This document shows, piece after piece, positions 24,217-30,897 of a DNA stretch of 33,176 nucleotides (its first letter is position 1; the number at the start of each line of letters is the position of its first letter). Below the pieces are notes generated by a model, which was given only the letters and a program-made list of their open reading frames with translations, made no database searches and was not told the DNA's origin. Where the stretch lies: the IMG/VR virus record IMGVR_UViG_3300027969_000272, positions 1-33,176 of that record; one strand, written 5' to 3'. This stretch comes from a virus. The translations under genes were made by a program, and so were the position numbers.

Positions 24217-24555
24217 ATTTATAGAATTTATTGGTAAAATAATTCCACACTGATCCAAATAACTTTTTAAATCATAGTGTGACTGTGGTCCGTAAAATGT
24301 TTTAAATCTTCTAGAGTCTACAAAATCAAAGTAGACTAACAGGTAAAATTCAATATATGGATTCCAAGAAGAATAGACGCCAATATTATACGGCTCTGCA
24401 TATAACTCCTCCCATATTTTTACATCATCTACTGTAATCAGTTGAGAATAGTCCCAATCAACTGATATAATTGGCGACGAGTTATTTTGAATGCATACAT
24501 CACTTGCCGTTCCGTTATTTGAAAACAAATGATCTCTTAGCACTAGCTTATTCAT
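24211..24555 (-). CDS. Conserved phage hypothetical protein, minus-strand paralogue of the 23338-23745 gene (114 aa)
   Basis: The ATG is at 24555-24553, with GAGGG about 10 bases upstream on this strand. The core DWDYSQLITVDDVKIWEELY, followed by IGVYSSWNPYIEFYLLVY and TFYGPQSHYDL, aligns with the 135-aa protein encoded about 600 bases away on the other strand. It is the only minus-strand gene between base 1 and 30893, convergent with the 86-aa gene and divergent from the oxygenase array. It lacks the first ~20 residues of its paralogue and ends soon after the shared core. Function is unknown; an inverted gene duplication is the simplest origin. Confidence 0.75.
   Translation of the reverse strand: MNKLVLRDHLFSNNGTASDVCIQNNSSPIISVDWDYSQLITVDDVKIWEELYAEPYNIGVYSSWNPYIEFYLLVYFDFVDSRRFKTFYGPQSHYDLKSYLDQCGIILPINSINL
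24212..24223. other. 12-bp palindrome TATAAATTTATA at convergent gene ends
   Basis: The sequence equals its own reverse complement and overlaps the shared stop codons of the two converging genes. On each strand it reads TATAAATT, one base from the T4 late promoter consensus. It may only reflect AT-rich composition. Confidence 0.3.
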
Positions 24556-24581
24556 ATTTAAAGATACCCTCGAATGTATTT

Positions 24582-24589
24582 AATAAATA
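24582..24589 (+). promoter_or_regulatory. Possible T4-type late promoter for the oxygenase array (AATAAATA)
   Basis: AATAAATA differs at one position from TATAAATA. It lies in the 41-base gap between two divergent genes, 8 bases before the ATG of the first oxygenase, which lacks a clear ribosome binding site. If used, the transcript would be nearly leaderless. The position in the only divergent gap supports a promoter somewhere here; the exact motif is uncertain. Confidence 0.3.
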
Positions 24590-24596
24590 TTTTTGT

Positions 24597-25223
24597 ATGC
24601 AAACTCCAAACAGAATACAACCTTGGTTTCCAACTAACATATTCTACGAAGAGATTCCCAACGAGCTACTAATATCAAAATTAACTGATAAAGCCTTGGG
24701 GTTAAAAAGAATACATAACAGTAGTAGTGCTACCTCCTGGAGATGTAGCACATTTACAACTTTAGACTTGTACACTTGGGAGACAGATAACGATCCTAGT
24801 GTATTAAAACTAATAGAAATATGTGCTAGTCGTGTAGGAGATTTCGCTCAATCTTTTTCTACTAGTTTGTTAGATAGCTATAAGTTAACATGTACCGGAT
24901 TTTGGTTTAATGTTGCAGAGCCCGGTGCATATCAAGAATATCATCAACATGCTAGTAGTCATTTTAGTGTTTGCTACTACTTAAACGTTCCAAAAAATTC
25001 TGGGAATATTGTTTTTAAAAGTTTTGAATCGATGTTTGACATGTGTCCTTTACCTATACCGGATCAAAGTGTAAATGCAAATTCCTATAAAACTGTATCT
25101 TACACACCGTCGTTGGGATCACTTGTAATTTTTAGATCAAATGTCTTACATATGGTTGAACAAAATCTCAGCACTGAAAATAGAATTAGTATTTCGATGA
25201 ACTTTAATCTAATTAAAAAATGA
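24597..25223 (+). CDS. 2OG/Fe(II) oxygenase-like protein, HxH type, gene 1 of array (208 aa)
   Basis: The frame is open from 24471, but a start there would overlap the divergent gene. The ATG at 24597 gives the N-terminus IQPWFPTNIFYEE, matching the LFPTPI-type start of the TIGR02466 / 2OG-FeII_Oxy_5 family. Core: GFWFNVAEPGAYQEYHQHAS (His116, His118), a FSVCYYLNVP strand, GNIVFKS, then SLVIFRSNVLHMV (His185) and ENRISISMNF (Arg196, likely 2OG carboxylate contact). The usual Asp of HxD is His118. The family normally acts as an iron-dependent oxygenase using 2-oxoglutarate and O2; the substrate is unknown. The Ser-Asn-Val before His185 departs from the FPSW seen in its two relatives in the array. 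It overlaps the next gene by ATGA. Confidence 0.75.
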   Translation: MQTPNRIQPWFPTNIFYEEIPNELLISKLTDKALGLKRIHNSSSATSWRCSTFTTLDLYTWETDNDPSVLKLIEICASRVGDFAQSFSTSLLDSYKLTCTGFWFNVAEPGAYQEYHQHASSHFSVCYYLNVPKNSGNIVFKSFESMFDMCPLPIPDQSVNANSYKTVSYTPSLGSLVIFRSNVLHMVEQNLSTENRISISMNFNLIKK

Positions 25224-25888
25224 TACATTTTCCTGCAATTTGTATAGATAATTTTTATAGTGACCCAGACGGTATTAGAAACTGGGCACTGTCTCTTGAT
25301 TATAAACCAGCACCCGAAGGCCAATGGCCGGGACTTCGATCATCGCCTTTACATCTAGTTGATCCTAAATTTTTTCAAGATTTTTGTCATAAAATATTTT
25401 CCTTATACTTTGACACAGAAAATACTGATATAAAATGGGTAGTACATACACAATTTCAACTTATTGAGCCTTATGATGCAGACCCTAAATCAAAAAAAAA
25501 TACAGGATGGATACACTATGATGACGATACTATCTTTGGGGGACTTATATATTTAAATCCTGAGATAGATGTTGACTGTGGAACATCCGTATTTAGACAA
25601 GATAAAGAATCAATATCTAGTGCTGATTTTAAACAAGCAAAACAAACTTTTTATAGATCAAAAAGATTTTTAAACTACGATAATATTTTAAGTGAGCACA
25701 ACAGTAATTTCACAGAAACTATAGTTTATAAAAATTTGTACAATAGATTTATAAGTTTTGACGGTGAAACAGCACATAAAGCAAATAGTTTTTTTACAGA
25801 AATTCCTAGACTAACTCAAGTTTTCTTTGTTAATAAATGCGAAACTACATCATTGTGGCCTTTAGCTAGACATCAGAGGTATCTCTAG
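25220..25888 (+). CDS. DUF6445-like 2OG/Fe(II) oxygenase-fold protein, gene 2 of array (222 aa)
   Basis: It starts in the ATGA overlap with gene 1. The N-terminus (FPAICIDNFYSDPDGIRNWA) and the PGLRSSPLH segment resemble the DUF6445 type of the double-stranded beta-helix oxygenase group. Metal ligands: His99 and Asp101 in GWIHYDDD, a GGLIYLNP strand, GTSVF, and distal His186 in FDGETAHKANSFF; Arg197 in RLTQVFF would contact 2-oxoglutarate. All ligands are present, so an active enzyme is likely. Family members are often found in phages and marine bacteria with unknown substrates. The stop lies 1 base before the next ATG. Confidence 0.75.
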   Translation: MIHFPAICIDNFYSDPDGIRNWALSLDYKPAPEGQWPGLRSSPLHLVDPKFFQDFCHKIFSLYFDTENTDIKWVVHTQFQLIEPYDADPKSKKNTGWIHYDDDTIFGGLIYLNPEIDVDCGTSVFRQDKESISSADFKQAKQTFYRSKRFLNYDNILSEHNSNFTETIVYKNLYNRFISFDGETAHKANSFFTEIPRLTQVFFVNKCETTSLWPLARHQRYL

Positions 25889-25889
25889 T

Positions 25890-26513
25890 ATGGATGTAAT
25901 AATGGAATTTGCTACTCCTATAGGAATGTTTTATTCTGATGAAGATTTAGGTCTAAACACATACAATAATGTTTTGAAAATTATAGAAAATAAAGATGAA
26001 GATAATTTTTCTTACCATGATATTTCAAAAACTACACCAGACGATCTACATTTAAGATCAGAGTTTTTAGATTTTTTAAAATTTGTAGAAGATAAAACAA
26101 AAACATTTACTGAAGAAGTGTTAGGGGTTAAGAAGTCTGATTTAGCCATAAGCGGAATGTGGAGCAATGTACATTCGCCCGGATCAAAGCATCACACTCA
26201 TCAACATCCAAATTCTTTTATTTCGGGAGTTTTTTATCCGTTATGTCCAGATTGCGAGGACATTGGAAACATTATTTTTGTAGATCCAAGACAAGCAAAA
26301 AACATGGTCCATGCAGATTTTTTTAAGACATCGTGTATATCAAATAGAAATATCTGGGTAACTCCTAAGGCAGGATTGTTATTAATTTTTCCTAGTTGGC
26401 TTGAACACCGGACTGACCCTTTTATAGGTAACCCACAAGATAGACGAGTAGCTATAAGTTTCAACTATCAATTGAAAAAATGCGATCAAAAAACGATGAG
26501 AATTTATGAATAA
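25890..26513 (+). CDS. 2OG/Fe(II) oxygenase, TIGR02466/2OG-FeII_Oxy_5 type, HxH, gene 3 of array (207 aa)
   Basis: The ATG at 25890 follows AGAGG; a second ATG at 25902 is possible and would fit the FATPIGMFY start of the family equally well. Core: MWSNVHSPGSKHHTHQHPNS with His104 and His106, SGVFYPL, GNIIFVDP, then LLLIFPSWLEHRT (His173) and DRRVAISFNY (Arg186). This is the most typical member of its family in the array and is clearly paralogous to genes 1 and 7. The iron site would use HxH instead of HxD, as seen in all three relatives here. It overlaps the next gene by 8 bases, consistent with coupled translation. The substrate is unknown. Confidence 0.85.
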   Translation: MDVIMEFATPIGMFYSDEDLGLNTYNNVLKIIENKDEDNFSYHDISKTTPDDLHLRSEFLDFLKFVEDKTKTFTEEVLGVKKSDLAISGMWSNVHSPGSKHHTHQHPNSFISGVFYPLCPDCEDIGNIIFVDPRQAKNMVHADFFKTSCISNRNIWVTPKAGLLLIFPSWLEHRTDPFIGNPQDRRVAISFNYQLKKCDQKTMRIYE

Positions 26514-27132
26514 GCAATTGATTATACCGGCAGAAAAATCATTCATAGGTGCATGGTTTATGGAAGACATGTCCTTATGTGATGACATGATTTTTTATTT
26601 TGAAAATCATCCCGATAAACGCGATGGTGTAATGTTTAGACACGGATCTTTAATGGTGGATAAAGAAGAAAAAGATTCTAAAGATATTGTATTAGATGTT
26701 TCGGAGGAGATTACTAAGCGATACGTTAATGAACTACAAAAGATTTTAGATTTATACAAAATAAAATATGTTAGATCGGAAGTAACAGGAAAGTTTGGTA
26801 TAGAATCTATAAATGTACAAAAATATGATCCCAGAGGTGGTTATAAATTTTGGCATACTGAAAGATCCGACGGATACCCGCCAGGTGTATATAGGCATTT
26901 GGTCTTTATGACATATTTAAATGATGTAGAAGACGACGGTGAAACTGAATTTTATTACCAGCAAGTTAAAATAAAACCCCAAAAAGGACTAACACTAATT
27001 TGGCCATCCGATTGGACCCATACGCACAGGGGTATACCATCTATGACTCAAACCAAATATATCGCTACAGGTTGGTACACTTTCTTAAATAGAGAGCCGA
27101 GTAACAAAGTGCAAGAAAATAACAGTATTTAG
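26506..27132 (+). CDS. Prolyl-4-hydroxylase-like 2OG/Fe(II) oxygenase, HxE type, gene 4 of array (208 aa)
   Basis: The ATG at 26506 lies inside the end of gene 3. The C-terminal half is a P4H-type double-stranded beta-helix: FWHTERSDG (His117, Glu119), RHLVFMTYLND, GETEFYY, KGLTLIWPSDWTHTHRGIP (His174 distal) and TKYIATGW (Lys184). His174 to Lys184 spans ten residues, with Pro at +4, as in prolyl 4-hydroxylases. Glu119 replaces the usual Asp. It is closely related to gene 9 at 29693-30325 (shared WHxE and PSDWTHTHRG). The C-terminal 10 residues are polar. It is predicted to hydroxylate a protein or small molecule; the target is unknown. Confidence 0.85.
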   Translation: MNKQLIIPAEKSFIGAWFMEDMSLCDDMIFYFENHPDKRDGVMFRHGSLMVDKEEKDSKDIVLDVSEEITKRYVNELQKILDLYKIKYVRSEVTGKFGIESINVQKYDPRGGYKFWHTERSDGYPPGVYRHLVFMTYLNDVEDDGETEFYYQQVKIKPQKGLTLIWPSDWTHTHRGIPSMTQTKYIATGWYTFLNREPSNKVQENNSI

Positions 27133-27141
27133 AGGAAAAAA

Positions 27142-27771
27142 ATGGCAAGAATGGTTAATGGATTATTTACTGGGGACATTGCTCCCTCATCGGTAATCTG
27201 CGGATGTATAGCTATATACAAAAATTTGTGGCCTAACCCAGACGAAACTATCGATCTGATTAATTATCAATGCGACGGATTCAACGGTGAAGTCTTTTAC
27301 CAAAAAGCAGAAACGTTTGGCCGAGGTGACAATCAAACGCATAGAACCAACCGAGTATTATCTCTTACCAATCGAGCAGATGTTAGTGATAATAAAGCAT
27401 TGCAAAGCATTCATAATCAATTTTACATGATGTTGTTGGCCACAACTATTCCATATGCTAGAAAATTTAATATTGTTGAAGGGCTCTGGCACGAGGGATA
27501 TAACGTTTTGAGATATGATAAAGGTGAAGAATACAAAATCCATTATGATTCTCCGACTAGTATGGGGCGAGTGATGTCAGCAGTATGTTATCTCAATGAT
27601 GATTTTGAGGGTGGCGAATTAGAATTTCCCTACTTCGGCGTAAAAATTAAACCAGAAAAGGGAATGTTATTATTATTCCCATCTAACTTTGCCTATGCAC
27701 ATATATCACATCCGGTTACAAAGGGTTCTAAATATGCATTGGTTACATGGATTAGAGATAGAGAATTATAA
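27142..27771 (+). CDS. Prolyl-4-hydroxylase-like 2OG/Fe(II) oxygenase, HxD type, gene 5 of array (209 aa)
   Basis: The ATG at 27142 follows AGAGGA, the strongest ribosome binding site in the array. The C-terminal catalytic half has NVLRYDKGEEYKIHYDSP (His134, Asp136), SAVCYLNDDFEGGELEFP, KGMLLLFPSNFAYAHISHPV (His187) and GSKYALVTW (Lys197). The ten-residue His-to-Lys spacing and Pro at +4 are those of the P4H family, so all catalytic residues are present. The N-terminal half, with RVLSLTNRAD and a helical LQSIHNQFYMMLLATTIPYA segment, also follows the P4H layout. It has no signal peptide and so acts in the cytoplasm. It is one of the best candidates in the array for a true peptidyl hydroxylase. 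Confidence 0.85.
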   Translation: MARMVNGLFTGDIAPSSVICGCIAIYKNLWPNPDETIDLINYQCDGFNGEVFYQKAETFGRGDNQTHRTNRVLSLTNRADVSDNKALQSIHNQFYMMLLATTIPYARKFNIVEGLWHEGYNVLRYDKGEEYKIHYDSPTSMGRVMSAVCYLNDDFEGGELEFPYFGVKIKPEKGMLLLFPSNFAYAHISHPVTKGSKYALVTWIRDREL

Positions 27772-27789
27772 ACATACTGGGACTTGAAT

Positions 27790-28344
27790 ATGGAACATGA
27801 TTGGATAGTTTGTGATACTCTTTATAATTTGACCGATTGTATAGAAATAAAAAAAACTTGTATTAACAACATCGATGAAAACATCGTCGACGGGCCAGCA
27901 CATAAAATTGTTAAAACATCCGAAGTTAAATTATTAAATTATAGACATGTTAGTGATGCTTTAAAACCAGCTCACGAGTTTGCCTTACATATTAATAAGA
28001 ACTATTTTGGTTTAGATATTCATAATGTGTGTGACGGAGACGTAGTTTTACTCAATATCTATAATTCAAAAAATAAAGCGTCATATGAGTGGCACAAAGA
28101 TGTAGCATCTCCTACCCAATTATTTGATTTTAAACTGACAATGTTAATGAATTTGTCAGATGAATATTATGAAGGTGGTAATTTACAAATTTTTACCACT
28201 GGCGGAGAGCAAACAATTGATAGTTTTAAACAACCAGGAGCTATTTGTATCATTCCATCATGGGTTCCGCACAGGGTAACTAATGTTACCAGTGGAGTGA
28301 GAACTACCCTTTCTTATTTTTACACTGGGCCTAAGATCAGATGA
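27790..28344 (+). CDS. PKHD-type 2OG/Fe(II) oxygenase, HxD, gene 6 of array (184 aa)
   Basis: A TTG at 27784 is in frame, but the ATG at 27790 has CTGGGA about 7 bases upstream and is chosen. Core: LLNIYNSKNKASYEWHKD (His102, Asp104), FKLTMLMNLSDEYYEGGNLQ, then GAICIIPSWVPHRVTNVTSG (His161) and VRTTLSYFYTGP (Arg171). The PHRVTxVTSGxR pattern is that of PKHD-type hydroxylases, related to the PiuC/YbiX group. Length is slightly shorter than usual because the C-terminal extension is missing. The stop overlaps the next start (ATGA). The substrate is unknown; active-site residues are complete. Confidence 0.85.
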   Translation: MEHDWIVCDTLYNLTDCIEIKKTCINNIDENIVDGPAHKIVKTSEVKLLNYRHVSDALKPAHEFALHINKNYFGLDIHNVCDGDVVLLNIYNSKNKASYEWHKDVASPTQLFDFKLTMLMNLSDEYYEGGNLQIFTTGGEQTIDSFKQPGAICIIPSWVPHRVTNVTSGVRTTLSYFYTGPKIR

Positions 28345-28925
28345 TACAAGATAATAATCATTTACAACTTTTTTACAGTTTTCTTGACAACACTATTTTA
28401 GATATTGATGTAAAAGATCTAACAGATTATTGTTATTTTGTTAAGGACAACAATAAAGGTAATGTAATAAGCAACATAGGAGGGTGGCAAAGTAGTAATT
28501 TAGATCCCACTATACCAGAACTTAGATCGTTAGTCTCATGTATTCTAGAAAGAGCTGAAAAACTAATATTAGAATACGACCTTCCTAAAACTTTTAGAAT
28601 TAATCCTATCTGGATTAATATTAATAAGAAACATGACTACAATATGATGCATGAACACCCAAGGAGCCTAATATCCGGAGTATTTTATGTAAAAACACCT
28701 GAGGACTGCGGAGACATACTGTTTACAAATCCTAATACATCAATCCAACATTATATTGATCAGTCTAAGCTAGAAAAAAATAATCCATTTAATTCATATA
28801 GTTGGGCCATAACCCCAACTGAAAACACATTAATAATGTTTCCTTCTTGGCTACCACATCATACCCTCCCAAATTTGTCAGATGAAGATAGAATCTCAAT
28901 AGCATTTAATATAAGTGAAAACTAG
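28341..28925 (+). CDS. 2OG/Fe(II) oxygenase, TIGR02466/2OG-FeII_Oxy_5 type, HxH, gene 7 of array (194 aa)
   Basis: It starts in an ATGA overlap with gene 6. Core: IWININKKHDYNMMHEHPRS (His104, His106), LISGVFYVKTPEDCGDILF, NPNT, then LIMFPSWLPHHTL (His173) and EDRISIAFNIS (Arg184). It is clearly paralogous to gene 3 and gene 1, sharing HxH and the FPSW-L-x-H segment with gene 3. The N-terminal part has a GGWQSSNLD segment that also matches the family. The function in the cell is not known for any close phage relative. One base separates its stop from the ATG chosen for the next gene. Confidence 0.85.
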   Translation: MIQDNNHLQLFYSFLDNTILDIDVKDLTDYCYFVKDNNKGNVISNIGGWQSSNLDPTIPELRSLVSCILERAEKLILEYDLPKTFRINPIWININKKHDYNMMHEHPRSLISGVFYVKTPEDCGDILFTNPNTSIQHYIDQSKLEKNNPFNSYSWAITPTENTLIMFPSWLPHHTLPNLSDEDRISIAFNISEN

Positions 28926-28926
28926 C

Positions 28927-29691
28927 ATGTTTGATATTTTTATTAAAAAAAGAGAAGTTATTCTAGATTGTTTTACAAATTTAGGAACAGTTTATGATAC
29001 GGCTAAAATTAATAATGCCTCACGTTTTATACCAGGCTGGTGGAAAGACACACCTAAAATACAAGAAGGATGGCCTACAATTAAAAATTGCAGAGCTGTC
29101 AAAGATTATTATATACATGGGATAGTAATCCCTTCTTGGTTTGAAATGGAAATTAGTTTTTTTGGTGATAGCAGTGAAGACGGAAAAGAAATAAGCATTA
29201 AATATTCAAATGATAATGTAGATATAACTAAATCTCATACTCATTATCAGTTTGATAAATTTACGTTACATAACGGAAAAAATCTAAAGATACTATCACC
29301 GTGGGCTTTTAAAACTAAAGAAGATATAAAGTTTGTATGGAGCCACCCTACTTGGAATACTAGAGAGTCAATGCCTTATCTAGCAGTATTACCCGGAGTA
29401 ATAGATTTTAAATATCAACATAATGTTGCTATCAATTTCTTAATGATGAAGCCAATTGAACCGTTATCAGTAACGATTGAACCATTAGAACCATTAGTGA
29501 TGTTACATCCAATGACTGAAAAACGTGTTGTAGTAAAAAATCATTTAGTTTCTGATAATGAGTATAAGCGATTGTTTTCCATCCAAGATTTAGTTTTAAA
29601 TAAAGACGTTAACGATGAAATTAAAGAATACAATAAGAAAAAATCCCTTACAAAAAAAGTAGAAGCAATGTCTTGCCCTTTTAAACACTAA
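28927..29691 (+). CDS. Conserved phage protein of unknown function inside the oxygenase array (254 aa)
   Basis: The ATG at 28927, 1 base after the previous stop, is preferred; a GTG at 28915 is possible and would overlap gene 7. The N-terminal third has LDCFTNLGTVYDTAKI and SRFIPGWWKDTPK, the middle has a PSWFEMEISFFG strand and a LSPWAFKTKEDIKFVWSHPT segment, then VLPGVIDFKYQHNVAINFLM. The C-terminus is basic and ends CPFKH. Similar proteins occur in T4-type cyanophages and pelagiphages, from memory of their typical WWKDTPK/SPW/PTWN pattern. No His-x-Asp ligand set is seen, so it is not an oxygenase. The C-terminal PLTxK-like MTEKRVVVKNHL part may bind a partner. Confidence 0.75.
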   Translation: MFDIFIKKREVILDCFTNLGTVYDTAKINNASRFIPGWWKDTPKIQEGWPTIKNCRAVKDYYIHGIVIPSWFEMEISFFGDSSEDGKEISIKYSNDNVDITKSHTHYQFDKFTLHNGKNLKILSPWAFKTKEDIKFVWSHPTWNTRESMPYLAVLPGVIDFKYQHNVAINFLMMKPIEPLSVTIEPLEPLVMLHPMTEKRVVVKNHLVSDNEYKRLFSIQDLVLNKDVNDEIKEYNKKKSLTKKVEAMSCPFKH

Positions 29692-29692
29692 T

Positions 29693-30325
29693 ATGAATAT
29701 AATAGACAACTATCAATTTGAAAACTTTATCGGCATTTTTGACAATGTCATCGATGATCAAGATTGCCAGCGCATAATTAAACACTTTGAATTAGTACAA
29801 TCTTCAAAGTTAAGCATGTCTAGACAACAGATAAATCCTCAGATCAAAAAAAGTCAAAAAGACACAGACAACTATTTTTTATCTGGCACTTCTGGATTTG
29901 CTAATCCGCAAGTTGAAGATATAATTTCCTCGGCAGACAGTTGGATATTTGAAAATTTTAAAACAGCAGTTATGTCTTGTTATAATTTGTATGCAGATAA
30001 ATTTGGTGTATTTAACGATTTGGGGAAACATGCAATTTCAGGATCAATTAAAATACAAAAAAGTGAAAAAAGTCAAGGTTATCACATGTGGCATTGTGAA
30101 AACGACTGTATTAAAACTGGCAACAGGGTTGCTTTGATAATCTTATATCTTAATGATCTAGATGAAGGCGGTGAAACAGAATTTTTATATCAATCGCTGA
30201 GAATTGCTCCAAGTAAGGGTAGAATGATAATATGTCCTTCAGACTGGACTCATACCCATAGAGGAAATCCCCCTCTTAAAGACGAAAAATATATAATCAC
30301 TACATGGATTGAATTCATAGAATGA
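29693..30325 (+). CDS. Prolyl-4-hydroxylase-like 2OG/Fe(II) oxygenase, HxE type, gene 9 of array (210 aa)
   Basis: The ATG at 29693 lies 1 base after the upstream stop. The catalytic half shows YHMWHCENDC (His134, Glu136), ALIILYLNDLDEGGETEF, GRMIICPSDWTHTHRGNP (His189) and EKYIITTWIEF (Lys199), with the P4H spacing of ten residues from His to Lys and Pro at +4. Glu136 replaces Asp as in gene 4, and both share PSDWTHTHRG, so these two are duplicates now separated by four other genes. The N-terminal half differs from gene 4, with FIGIFDNVIDDQDCQRII being typical of phage P4H-like enzymes. The last bases overlap the next start (ATGA). Confidence 0.85.
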   Translation: MNIIDNYQFENFIGIFDNVIDDQDCQRIIKHFELVQSSKLSMSRQQINPQIKKSQKDTDNYFLSGTSGFANPQVEDIISSADSWIFENFKTAVMSCYNLYADKFGVFNDLGKHAISGSIKIQKSEKSQGYHMWHCENDCIKTGNRVALIILYLNDLDEGGETEFLYQSLRIAPSKGRMIICPSDWTHTHRGNPPLKDEKYIITTWIEFIE

Positions 30326-30897
30326 ACAATTTTTTAGAAATCAAAGAAGCAATTCCAAGAGATAAATTTAATAGAATACAAGATTTTATTTTATCAGATT
30401 CTTTTCCGTGGTTTTATACTGGTACAACCATAAACAACTCGTCTGCTGAAACTAACTTTAGCTTTTTTCATAGTGCATATCATTATGAAGATGACTATTC
30501 ATTTATAGGTAAAGACCTTGCAGACATAGTTACAGAATGTATGTCTGCAACCAATGCTAAAATTAACAATCTTTTAAGATTGAGGTTAGGCCTTATAACC
30601 AAAACCCCAACTAAGGTAGTGCATACTCCTCACATAGACTTTTCATTTCCTCATCACACCGGCTTACTATATTTTAATAACGCAGACGGTGAAACTTTTT
30701 TGTATGATGAAAAATACGATACTAGTATAGATAAAAAAGATTATGATAAGTTTGTAAGATCTAAAGAAAATACAATCTTAACAAAAGCAGTTCCGGAAGA
30801 AAATAAAGTATTTGTATTTGACGGATTGCATTATCATTCTAGTTCTAGCCCAACAATCTCTGATCGAAGAGTAGTTCTTACATTTAACTATATCTAA
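30322..30897 (+). CDS. 2OG/Fe(II) oxygenase-like protein, HxD type, last gene of array (191 aa)
   Basis: It starts in an ATGA overlap with the preceding oxygenase. Core: VVHTPHIDFSFPHHTG (His104, Asp106), LLYFNNADGETFLYDE, then a hydrophilic loop, NKVFVFDGLHYHSSSSP (distal His172, or His170) and DRRVVLTFNYI (Arg182 or Arg183). The double-stranded beta-helix order is complete. Similar proteins are common in marine T4-type phages and labelled 2OG oxygenase; the substrate is unknown. The gene ends tail-to-tail with the minus-strand NUDIX gene and shares 4 bases with it. No transcription terminator fits in between, so transcripts from both sides may overlap. Confidence 0.75.
   Translation: MNNFLEIKEAIPRDKFNRIQDFILSDSFPWFYTGTTINNSSAETNFSFFHSAYHYEDDYSFIGKDLADIVTECMSATNAKINNLLRLRLGLITKTPTKVVHTPHIDFSFPHHTGLLYFNNADGETFLYDEKYDTSIDKKDYDKFVRSKENTILTKAVPEENKVFVFDGLHYHSSSSPTISDRRVVLTFNYI

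Noticed and set aside
24471-24596. Longer N-terminus for the first oxygenase (start at 24471)
   Set aside because: It would overlap the divergent minus-strand gene and remove the only intergenic gap there; the family-like N-terminus begins after the ATG at 24597.
24727-24751. Inverted repeat GTGCTAC / GTAGCAC inside the first oxygenase gene
   Set aside because: It is a 7-bp stem with an 11-base loop in the middle of a coding region, without a U-run or gene boundary; chance is the simplest explanation.
27784-27789. TTG start for the PKHD-type oxygenase
   Set aside because: The ATG two codons later has better spacing from CTGGGA and needs no rare start codon.
28915-28926. GTG start for the 254-aa protein overlapping the previous gene
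   Set aside because: The ATG at 28927 starts 1 base after the previous stop and gives the N-terminus MFDIFIKKREV that fits its relatives; the GTG is kept only as an alternative.
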